DNA from: Rhizobiales bacterium CCH10-E5
GTDB taxonomy: Bacteria; Pseudomonadota; Alphaproteobacteria; Rhizobiales; Beijerinckiaceae
NCBI GenBank assembly: GCA_001556125.1
Contig: LSIG01000200.1
Location: forward strand, 1-64,000
Direction: 5' to 3'
Length of the DNA stretch: 64,000 bases
A program made the position numbers and the translations under genes. Under the pieces are notes generated by a model. That model was given only the letters and a program-made list of their open reading frames with translations. It was not told the DNA's origin and made no database searches. Below, one piece after another: positions 24,211 through 31,200 of the stretch (positions are counted from its first letter, which is position 1; each line of letters opens with the position of its first letter).

Positions 24211-25404
24211 TTGATCGTCTTCTTCGCGCTGCTGCCAGCCTACTTCCTGTCGATCTTCTACCGGTCGTTCCTGAGCGTGATCGCCCAGCCGGTGATGAGC
24301 GATCTCGCGATCGGCCCGGGCGAATTCGGTCTGCTCGGTGCGGCTTGGTTCACCACCTTCGCAATCGCGCAGTTCCCGATCGGCTGGGCGCTCGACCGGC
24401 TCGGGCCCCGCCGCACGGTGACCGCCGCCATGGCCGTGGGTAGCGCCGGCGCCTTTCTGTTCGCGCAGGCGACCGGCGCCGTATCGGGCACGCTCGCCAT
24501 GGCGCTGATCGGCATCGGCTGCGCGCCGATCTTCATGGCGAGCCTGTTCCTTTTCGCGCGCACCGCGGAACCCGGCCGCTTCGCCTTCCTGACCTCGGTC
24601 TTCATCGGCCTCGGCTCTCTCGGCAACCTCGTCGGCGCCGCACCGCTTGCGATCGCCGCCGCGCGGTTCGGCTGGCGCCCCTCGATGCTGGTCATGGCAG
24701 GTTGCTTCCTGCTCGCCACAGCGCTGGCCGCGCTGCTGATCCGCGACCCTGCCCGCGCCGAGAGCGCCTCGGGCAAGGCGGAAGGCCTCCTCACCGGCCT
24801 CGCCAGCATCCTGAAGCTGCGACCGCTCTGGCTGCTCGCCCCGATCACGCTGACGGCCTATGCGATCCTGGCGACCGCACGCGGCCTCTGGGTCGGCCCC
24901 TATATGGCGTCCATCCACGGCTTCGACGCCGTCTCGGCCGGCAACGCCGCGACCGCGATGGCCGTGACGATGGTGGCCGGCGCCTTCATCTATGGCGGGC
25001 TCGAAAAAGCGCTCGGGCGGGTCAAGCCGCTGGTATTCTGGGGCACGCTGGGTACGGCAGGCTGCTTCGCGCTGCTGGCGGCCTTCGGCGCGGGCTCGTC
25101 GCTGCTCGCGGTCGCCCTCTTCGCCCTGATCGGCGCCGTCGGCTTCACCTATGCCATCCTGATGGCCCATGCGCGCCTGTTCTTCCCGGCCCATCTGCTC
25201 GGGCGCGGCATGACGGCGGTCAACTTCCTCTTCATCGCGGGAGCGGCGCTCGCCCAATCCGGCTCCGGCTGGTTCATCGCCGGCCAGCGCGCCGCCGGTC
25301 TCAACGCCGCCACCACCTTCGCCCACCTGCACTGGGCCTTCGCCGCGCTCCTGCTGGCTTCGGCGGCGATTTACGCCTTCACGCCGGAGCGGCCGAAAGC
25401 CTGA
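24211..25404 (+). CDS. MFS transporter
   Basis: The 397-residue protein has about twelve membrane segments and the motif-A-like loop G-W-A-L-D-R-L-G-P-R-R-T-V between helices 2 and 3, as in major facilitator antiporters. TTG 24211 (L-I-V-F-F-A-L-L-P) is the start that opens the first helix; an in-frame ATG further upstream lies inside the thiolase gene. The gap to the thiolase is 40 bases, so co-transcription is possible. The substrate cannot be read from sequence. Confidence 0.85.
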   Translation: MIVFFALLPAYFLSIFYRSFLSVIAQPVMSDLAIGPGEFGLLGAAWFTTFAIAQFPIGWALDRLGPRRTVTAAMAVGSAGAFLFAQATGAVSGTLAMALIGIGCAPIFMASLFLFARTAEPGRFAFLTSVFIGLGSLGNLVGAAPLAIAAARFGWRPSMLVMAGCFLLATALAALLIRDPARAESASGKAEGLLTGLASILKLRPLWLLAPITLTAYAILATARGLWVGPYMASIHGFDAVSAGNAATAMAVTMVAGAFIYGGLEKALGRVKPLVFWGTLGTAGCFALLAAFGAGSSLLAVALFALIGAVGFTYAILMAHARLFFPAHLLGRGMTAVNFLFIAGAALAQSGSGWFIAGQRAAGLNAATTFAHLHWAFAALLLASAAIYAFTPERPKA

Positions 25405-25430
25405 GCGCGGAGTCTCCCGAGAGGTAGTTG

Positions 25431-25703
25431 TCAGCCCTCGCCCGGCGCCCGCGCCACGATCGCCAGCGCATGGACCCGCTCGGCGAGTTCCTGCGCCAGG
25501 GCGGCGTTGACCAGCCTGTGACGATCAAGCCGGCTCTTGCCGGCGAAGGCCTGCGACACGATATCGACCCTGAAATGGGTTTCGCCGCCTTCGCGCCAGC
25601 CGCCATGGCCCTGATGCTGGTGCGACTCGTCGATCACGTTGAGCCGCTCCGGCGACAGCGCCGCCTCGAGCTTGGCGGCGATCCGTTCGGCCATTCCGGT
25701 CAT
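25431..25703 (-). CDS. BolA family protein
   Basis: The 90-residue product has the BolA fold signature: an N-terminal helix (A-E-R-I-A-A-K-L-E-A-A-L), N-V-I-D-E-S-H-Q-H-Q-G-H, T-H-F-R-V-D-I-V-S-Q-A-F-x-G-K-S-R-L-x-R-H-R and V-N-A-A-L, then H-A-L-A-I. BolA proteins pair with monothiol glutaredoxins in iron-sulfur or stress metabolism. It is divergent from a J-domain gene, an arrangement common in Hyphomicrobiales. Confidence 0.92.
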   Translation of the reverse strand: MTGMAERIAAKLEAALSPERLNVIDESHQHQGHGGWREGGETHFRVDIVSQAFAGKSRLDRHRLVNAALAQELAERVHALAIVARAPGEG

Positions 25704-25833
25704 GATCGCGCCACCCTTCTGAACGAGTCCGTCGGGCTTTCGCCCTCTGTTCGTGCCCGTGCCGTCAAGCCCCGCAGATGCATGCTGCGTCGCACTTGCC
25801 GGTTCGCTTCCCGAGTCTCATAACCGTTCGACC

Positions 25834-26451
25834 ATGAACTTCAACTCGCGCCTGTTCGACCGCATCAGGATCGGCCCTTCCGAAGCAGAAGCGGTCGAGG
25901 ACGGCGATGCGCCACGCTGCGACCATCCCGGCTGCACGCGCGCCGGCGAGTTCCGCGCGCCGCAGGGCCGCGGCCGCGAAGGCAAGTTCTTCCTGTTCTG
26001 CCTGGAGCATGTGAAGGCCTACAACGCGACCTACAACTATTTCGCCGGCATGGATGACGACGCGCTGGCGGCTTACGCCAAGGAGGCGGCGATCGGGCAC
26101 CGGCCGACCTGGAAACTCGGCGTCAACTCCAAGGCGGCGCGGATGGCGCAGCGCGGCCGGGTCGCGGGCGGCGGCGAGCAGCCCGATGTCCAGGACGCCT
26201 TCAACATCTTCGGCGCAAGGCGGGCCCAGACCGCGTCGCAGCCGGAGCCGCGCGTCGGCGTGGTCGCCCGCAAGGCTCTGGAGGCGCTCGGCCTCGACGA
26301 GAATGCCGACGCCGCGGCGATCAAGGCGAAGTACAAGGAGCTGGTGAAGCGCTTCCATCCGGACGCCAATGGCGGCGACCGCTCGCGCGAGGGCACGCTC
26401 CAGGAAATCCTGAAGGCCTATCAGCAGCTCAAATCGACCGGCATGGTCTGA
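25834..26451 (+). CDS. J-domain (DnaJ-like) protein with N-terminal Cys/His cluster
   Basis: The 205-residue protein has a C-terminal J domain (about residues 145-205) with A-L-G-L-D-E-N-A-D, K-A-K-Y-K-E-L-V-K-R-F-H-P-D and N-G-G-D, able to stimulate an Hsp70. The N-terminal region has C-D-H-P-G-C and, about 30 residues later, F-C-L-E-H-V, which could bind a metal. ATG 25834 is the start nearest the conserved N-F-N-S-R-L-F-D. It is divergent from bolA. Which chaperone it serves is unknown. Confidence 0.88.
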   Translation: MNFNSRLFDRIRIGPSEAEAVEDGDAPRCDHPGCTRAGEFRAPQGRGREGKFFLFCLEHVKAYNATYNYFAGMDDDALAAYAKEAAIGHRPTWKLGVNSKAARMAQRGRVAGGGEQPDVQDAFNIFGARRAQTASQPEPRVGVVARKALEALGLDENADAAAIKAKYKELVKRFHPDANGGDRSREGTLQEILKAYQQLKSTGMV

Positions 26452-26467
26452 AGGGGCACCGCCCCTT
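26451..26467. terminator. Hairpin between convergent genes
   Basis: AAGGGGC (26451-26457) and GCCCCTT (26461-26467) form a perfect 7-bp stem with a 3-base loop between the J-domain and ABC permease stops. It overlaps the last base of the J-domain stop codon and could end transcription from either side, although the T-run is short. Confidence 0.5.
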
Positions 26468-26473
26468 CCTGCC

Positions 26474-27244
26474 TCAGGCGTTGCCAAGCTGCGAGCGCTT
26501 CGCCCAGCCGGTCATCCGGCTCTCGACCAGATCGACGATCGCGACCAGGAACACGCCCAGGATCGCCAGCACGATCAGCGCCGCAAAGATCAGCGGCACG
26601 TTGAAATCCGCCGAGGCGCGCGTGATCAGGTTGCCGAGGCCGAGATTGGAGGCGTTCTGCTCGCCGATCACCGAGCCGACATAGGCCAGGGTGATCGAGA
26701 CCTTCAGCGCGCCGAAGAGATAGGGCAGCGAGCGCGGGATGCCGACCTTGGTCATGATGTCCATGCGGCTGGCGCCGAGCGCCTTCAGCACGTCCTCGGT
26801 CTCCGGCTCGATCGTGGCGAGCCCCGTCGCGACATTGACCACGATCGGGAAGAACGAGATCACGAAGGCGGTCAGCACCGGCGGCAGCCAGCCGACGCCG
26901 AACCAGATCACCAGGATCGGCACGACCGCGACCTTCGGGATCGAGTTGAAGCCGACCAGCAGGGGATTGAGCCCGGCATAGATCAGCTTCGAGGAGCCGA
27001 CCAGCAGCCCCAGCGCAAGCCCGAACACGATCGACAGCCCGAAACCGAGCGAGGTCATCCAGAGCGTTTGGAAGGCGTTGGTGTAGAGCGGCTTCTGGTA
27101 CTGCACCAGTGCCGCCCAGATCGCCGAGGGCGGCGGCAGGATGAAGGCCGAGACCGCGAAAGCACGGCAGGCGATCTCCCAGATCGCGAAGAACGCGAAG
27201 GTGAAGAGATAGGGCGCGAGCTTGAGCCAGGTCGAGCGGGTCAT
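26474..27244 (-). CDS. ABC transporter permease (SsuC/TauC/ThiX-like)
   Basis: The 256-residue protein has about six membrane helices and the cytoplasmic EAA loop (A-L-G-A-S-R-M-D-I-M-T-K-V-G-I-P-R-S-L-P), which docks the ATPase. It belongs to the BPD_transp_1 family of taurine, sulfonate, nitrate and pyrimidine-type importers. Its ATG overlaps the upstream ATPase stop by four bases, so the two are coupled. The operon order is binding protein, ATPase, permease. Confidence 0.92.
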   Translation of the reverse strand: MTRSTWLKLAPYLFTFAFFAIWEIACRAFAVSAFILPPPSAIWAALVQYQKPLYTNAFQTLWMTSLGFGLSIVFGLALGLLVGSSKLIYAGLNPLLVGFNSIPKVAVVPILVIWFGVGWLPPVLTAFVISFFPIVVNVATGLATIEPETEDVLKALGASRMDIMTKVGIPRSLPYLFGALKVSITLAYVGSVIGEQNASNLGLGNLITRASADFNVPLIFAALIVLAILGVFLVAIVDLVESRMTGWAKRSQLGNA

Positions 27245-28044
27245 GCCACGGCCCTCGCCTCGCGGATATGCCCGCGCAGTTCGTGAACGATCTCGGCGAA
27301 TTCGGGCGTGTAGGTCACGTCGAGATCGCGCGGCCGTGCGAAGCCGATCTCGCGCTCGGCGAGGATCCGGCCGGGCCGGGCCGACATGCAGAACACCCGG
27401 TCGGCGAGGAACACCGCCTCGCGCAGGTCATGCGTCACCAGGATGACGGTGACCCCGCGTTGGGCGTGCAGGTCGCGGATCACGCACCAGAGTTCCTCAC
27501 GCGTGAAGGCATCGAGCGCCCCGAAAGGCTCGTCCAGCATCAGCAGCTTCGGCTCGTGGATCAGCGAGCGGCAGAGCGAGGCCCGCTGCTGCATGCCGCC
27601 CGAGAGCTGCCACGGGAATTTCGAGCCCATGCCCTTGAGGCCGACCGTCTCCAGCAGCATCTCGGCGCGGGCGACATACTCGGCCTTGTTCGCGCGCAGA
27701 CGCGAGCGATGCGGCTCGACGATCTCGAGCGGCAACAGCAGATTCTGCAGCGTCGTGCGCCAGGGCAGCATGACCGGGTTCTGGAAGGCCATGCCGGTGA
27801 TCTTGATCGGCTCGGCAACCTCGCGCCCATCGACGATCACGCTGCCGGCCTTCGGCCGCTGCAGCCCGGTCGCGAGCTTCATCATCGTCGACTTGCCGCA
27901 GCCCGAGGGGCCGACGATCGCGGCGAACTCGCCCTCGCGGACCTTCAGAGACAGGCCGGCGACCGCCGGAGGACCATCGCCGCCGCCATAGACATGGGTG
28001 ACATCGTGAAGTTCGACGAAGGCGGTCAATCGGGCTCTTTCCAA
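27241..28044 (-). CDS. ABC transporter ATPase (SsuB/TauB/ThiZ-like)
   Basis: The 267-residue ATPase has Walker A G-P-S-G-C-G-K-S-T (about 44-52), a Q-loop at F-Q-N-P, signature L-S-G-G-M-Q-Q-R, Walker B L-L-M-L-D-E-P and switch T-H-D-L-R-E-A. It powers the importer formed with the adjoining permease. Start is ATG 28044. The gap to the binding-protein gene (183 bases) contains a palindromic intergenic repeat, which may set different expression levels. Confidence 0.93.
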   Translation of the reverse strand: MERARLTAFVELHDVTHVYGGGDGPPAVAGLSLKVREGEFAAIVGPSGCGKSTMMKLATGLQRPKAGSVIVDGREVAEPIKITGMAFQNPVMLPWRTTLQNLLLPLEIVEPHRSRLRANKAEYVARAEMLLETVGLKGMGSKFPWQLSGGMQQRASLCRSLIHEPKLLMLDEPFGALDAFTREELWCVIRDLHAQRGVTVILVTHDLREAVFLADRVFCMSARPGRILAEREIGFARPRDLDVTYTPEFAEIVHELRGHIREARAVA

Positions 28045-28109
28045 GCGCCGTCACCCCGGGCGGAGCCCTCGGGGTCCGATCGTCGATCGGCCCAAGGATG
28101 AACTCCGCG

Positions 28110-28189
28110 GAGACCTGGGATCCATGCCGGACAGGTTCAGGCGTGGATCCCGGATCGGCGCCGCTGAAGCGGCTTGTCCGGGATTACCG
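28110..28189. repeat. Palindromic intergenic repeat R1
   Basis: Contains GGGATCCATGCC and GGCGTGGATCCC arms around a short loop, flanked by GTCCGGGATTACC. It matches the repeat at 61.69-61.79 kb over most of its length. It sits between the binding-protein and ATPase genes of the ABC importer. Confidence 0.75.
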
Positions 28190-28228
28190 TTGAGGGTCGG
28201 TCTTCGTGAGGATCCGTCTTGCAGAAAC

Positions 28229-29290
28229 TCAAAACACCCGCTCGGCCGAGGCCGGCAGGAAGGCGTCGGTGAAGGCGTCGCCGGCCTTGGCCTTGTCCTT
28301 GAAGGTGAAGGTGAGCGCGATCTGGTCGAGCGCCTTGGCCCAGCGCGCCTTGTCGATGCCGCCGAAGCCGTTGGCCTTGACCCAGGGCGTCATCACGTTC
28401 TGCTGGAGCGTCATCTTCAGCCGCTCGAGCTCGACATCGACCTTGGCGACGTCGTTGCGCTTGATCACGAGCTGCGCGCCGAGTTCGGGATTGGCGACGG
28501 TATCCTTCACGCTCTTCGTGATCGCCCGCAGCAGGCCGCGCACGGCTTCGGGCTTCTCGGCCGCGAATTTCGGCGAGACCATGATAACGTTGCCGTAGAG
28601 CTCGACGCCGTAATCCGACATCAGCATCACGACGATATCGTCGACCGGGACGCCGCGCGACTTGAGGTTGATGTAGGAGGAGTTGGCGAAGCCGAAGACG
28701 GCATCGACCTCGCCCGAGGCGAGCATCGGCTCGCGCACCGGGAAGCCGACATTCTCCAGCCGCATCTTGCTGTCGTCGAGCTTGTTGACCGCCTTGAAGA
28801 TCGGCCATTGCGCGAAGGCGGCGTCGGCAGCGGGGGCGCCGAACTTCTTGCCCTCGAGGCTCTTGGCGTCGGAAGTGATGCCGCGGCTCTTGCGCCCGAC
28901 GATCGAGAAGGGCGGCTTGTCATAGACCATCATCACCGCCTTGAGGTCGATGGTCGGGTTCTCGTCGCGGAAGCGGATCAGCGAGTTCACGTCGCCGAAG
29001 CCGACATCATAGGTGCCGGAGGCCACCCGCGGGATCGCTTCGCGCGACCCGTTGCCCGTGTCGATGGTGACGTCCAGACCCTCGGCTTTGAAGTAGCCCT
29101 TCTCGATCCCCATCAGGAACAGCGCGGCCGGGCCCTCGAAGCGCCAGTCGAGCGTGAAACGGACGGGCGTCTGCGCCTGCGCGGTGGAGGCGAGGCCTCC
29201 CAGCGCGGAAGCCAGCCCGGCAGCGAGGACGAGGCGCCCGGCGCAGGCGCGCAGGCGTCCGAGAACGGTCGGGCGGGACGGGGCGGGCAT
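28229..29290 (-). CDS. ABC transporter substrate-binding protein (NMT1/SsuA-like)
   Basis: The 353-residue periplasmic protein has a signal peptide ending near A-Q-A (about residue 38), then F-T-L-D-W-R-F-E-G-P-A-A-L-F, G-Y-F-K-A-E-G-L-D-V and G-S-R-E-A-I-P-R-V-A-S-G-x-Y-D-V-G, the NMT1/THI5-like binding-protein pattern. ATG 29290 is chosen since GGAGAG lies just upstream and the signal peptide begins there. Together with the next two genes it forms an importer. Taurine, sulfonate, nitrate and hydroxymethylpyrimidine are all possible ligands. Confidence 0.9.
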   Translation of the reverse strand: MPAPSRPTVLGRLRACAGRLVLAAGLASALGGLASTAQAQTPVRFTLDWRFEGPAALFLMGIEKGYFKAEGLDVTIDTGNGSREAIPRVASGTYDVGFGDVNSLIRFRDENPTIDLKAVMMVYDKPPFSIVGRKSRGITSDAKSLEGKKFGAPAADAAFAQWPIFKAVNKLDDSKMRLENVGFPVREPMLASGEVDAVFGFANSSYINLKSRGVPVDDIVVMLMSDYGVELYGNVIMVSPKFAAEKPEAVRGLLRAITKSVKDTVANPELGAQLVIKRNDVAKVDVELERLKMTLQQNVMTPWVKANGFGGIDKARWAKALDQIALTFTFKDKAKAGDAFTDAFLPASAERVF

Positions 29291-29582
29291 CGATCTCTCC
29301 TGTCGGGTTCGAAAATGGTCCGTCGGCGCGAGGAGCAAATGTCGTGCCGTGATCTCCACACTGACGGAGCCGCCGCGCCGGTCAAGCGTCAATCGCCGCC
29401 TGCGCCGGCCGCGAGGCGACTCCATGGCAAAAATTTGGCGAGGAACCTCTTGTCGGTCCGGTCGGACCACCCCATCTGCCGACTCGGCGGTACCGGGCCC
29501 CTCTGGCGGAGCATGTCTGGATGACATGGCCGCGATGTCGGAACCGCCTTCGACATCAACCCAAACCCATAGGCGCCCGGAC

Positions 29583-30593
29583 ATGGAATTTCTGCTTGCC
29601 GACTGGCTCGGCAAGCCGCTCTGGATGTGGAGCGGCTTCCTCGCAATCGTTTTCGCCCTGCTCGCTTTCGACCTCGGCCTGCTCAACCGGGGCGACCGTG
29701 AGATTGGCATCGCCCAGAGCCTGCGGCTGTCGGCTTTCTATATCGGCTTCGCCTGTCTCTACGGCGCCGTCGTCTGGTGGGCCTTCGAAACCGGCAACCT
29801 CAAGACGACCGACGGTACCCATGCCGGCGTGACCTATTTCACCGGCTTCTTCATCGAGAAGGCGCTGTCGATCGACAACGTCTTTGTCATCTCGCTGATC
29901 TTCACCTTCTTCGCGATCCCGCGCCGCTATCAGTACCGCGCCCTGGTCTGGGGCATCATCGCGGTGATCATCCTGCGCGGCCTGATGATCGGCATCGGCG
30001 CGGCGCTGGTGCAGGAGTATGACTGGATCCTCTTCATCTTCGGCGCCTTCCTGATCGCGACCGGCATCAAGATGCTGGTCGTGCCGGAGGCCGAGCCGGA
30101 CATGTCGAAGAACAAGCTCATCGTCTTCTTCAAGAAGCATATGCGGGTCACAGACAGCCTGCATGGCGAGCGCTTCTTCGTCCGGCTGCCGGATGCTGTG
30201 ACCGGCCGCACGCTGATCTACGCCACGCCGCTGTTCCTGGCGCTGGTGGTGATCAACATCGCCGACCTCATCTTCGCGGTGGACTCGGTGCCGGCGATCT
30301 TCGCGATCACGACGGATCCGTTCATCGTCTTTACCGCGAACATCATGGCGATCCTCGGCCTGCGTGCGCTCTATTTCGCGCTGGCCGCGATGGTTCACCG
30401 CTTCGAGTATCTGAAGACGGCGCTGGCCCTTGTCCTGGTCTTCATCGGCGGCAAGATCTTCTGGAACCAGATCTTCGGCAAGGTCGACCCCGCGATCTCG
30501 CTCGGCGTGACGCTGGCGCTGATCCTCGGCGGCGTGGTCTTCTCGCTCTGGAAGACCCGCAACCAGCCCGCCGTCACGCATCAAGCGGAGTGA
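29583..30593 (+). CDS. TerC family integral membrane protein
   Basis: The 336-residue protein has about eight or nine membrane helices with F-F-I-E-K-A-L-S-I-D-N-V-F-V and I-A-D-L-I-F-A-V-D-S-V-P-A-I-F, the two acidic TerC motifs likely to handle metal ions. Members such as Alx and MeeF export manganese; others give tellurite resistance. ATG 29583 (M-E-F-L-L-A-D-W-L-G-K-P-L-W) is the family start. The 292 bases upstream were examined for a manganese-sensing (yybP-ykoY) leader and none was recognised. Confidence 0.92.
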   Translation: MEFLLADWLGKPLWMWSGFLAIVFALLAFDLGLLNRGDREIGIAQSLRLSAFYIGFACLYGAVVWWAFETGNLKTTDGTHAGVTYFTGFFIEKALSIDNVFVISLIFTFFAIPRRYQYRALVWGIIAVIILRGLMIGIGAALVQEYDWILFIFGAFLIATGIKMLVVPEAEPDMSKNKLIVFFKKHMRVTDSLHGERFFVRLPDAVTGRTLIYATPLFLALVVINIADLIFAVDSVPAIFAITTDPFIVFTANIMAILGLRALYFALAAMVHRFEYLKTALALVLVFIGGKIFWNQIFGKVDPAISLGVTLALILGGVVFSLWKTRNQPAVTHQAE

Positions 30594-30615
30594 CGCCTTC
30601 CCGGCGGCGCGCGGC

Positions 30616-31071
30616 TCACAATGGCAGCGCGCCGTCGGTCTTCACCTCTTCCATTACCGCATAGGTACGTGTCTCGCGCACCGCCGGCAGCGCTAGCAGC
30701 ACCTCTCCAAGAAAGCGGCGATAGGCGTTCATGTCGGCGACGCGGGTCTTGACCAGATAGTCGAACCCGCCCGCCACCATGTGGCATTCCAGAACCTCAG
30801 GCGCCCGCTTCACCGCCGCCGCGAAGCGCTCGAACGCATCGGGCGTGGTCTTGTCCAGATAGACCTCGACGAAGACGAGCAGGTTGAGCCCGAGCTTCAG
30901 CGGATCCAGCGCCGCGCGATAGCCGGTGATGTAGCCCTCGCGCGTCAGCCGCTTCAGCCGCTCTCCGGCTGCCGTCGGCGACAACCCGACCTTTTCGGCC
31001 AACTCGACGCCGGCCATGCGGCCATCCCCCTGGATCAGCGACAGGATGCGGCGGTCGGTTCGATCGAGCAC
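30616..31071 (-). CDS. Lrp/AsnC-family regulator, probable proline-catabolism activator (PutR-like)
   Basis: The 151-residue protein has an N-terminal helix-turn-helix (L-D-R-T-D-R-R-I-L-S-L-I-Q, then V-G-L-S-P-T-A-A-G-E-R-L-K-R-L) and a C-terminal AsnC ligand domain (V-E-V-Y-L-D, V-A-G-G-F-D-Y-L-V-K). GTG 31071 matches the usual family start, though an upstream TTG is also possible. It is divergent from putA, 129 bases away, and such Lrp-type proteins activate putA in response to proline in related bacteria. Function is inferred from this context. Confidence 0.82.
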   Translation of the reverse strand: MLDRTDRRILSLIQGDGRMAGVELAEKVGLSPTAAGERLKRLTREGYITGYRAALDPLKLGLNLLVFVEVYLDKTTPDAFERFAAAVKRAPEVLECHMVAGGFDYLVKTRVADMNAYRRFLGEVLLALPAVRETRTYAVMEEVKTDGALPL

Positions 31072-31200
31072 GGGATGAAACTCTGCTGGAGGCCGATAAG
31101 ACCGGAAAAGATAAAGCTCTATGGCCGAAACAGCCAATTGAAATGAGGTCCAAGCCGGACGATTCTTCAGATCATCCGCCGCACCGGTTCGGAGCCCCTC

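Noticed and set aside
29291..29582. Possible manganese riboswitch upstream of the TerC gene
   Set aside because: No conserved yybP-ykoY core or suitable hairpin pair could be recognised in these 292 bases.
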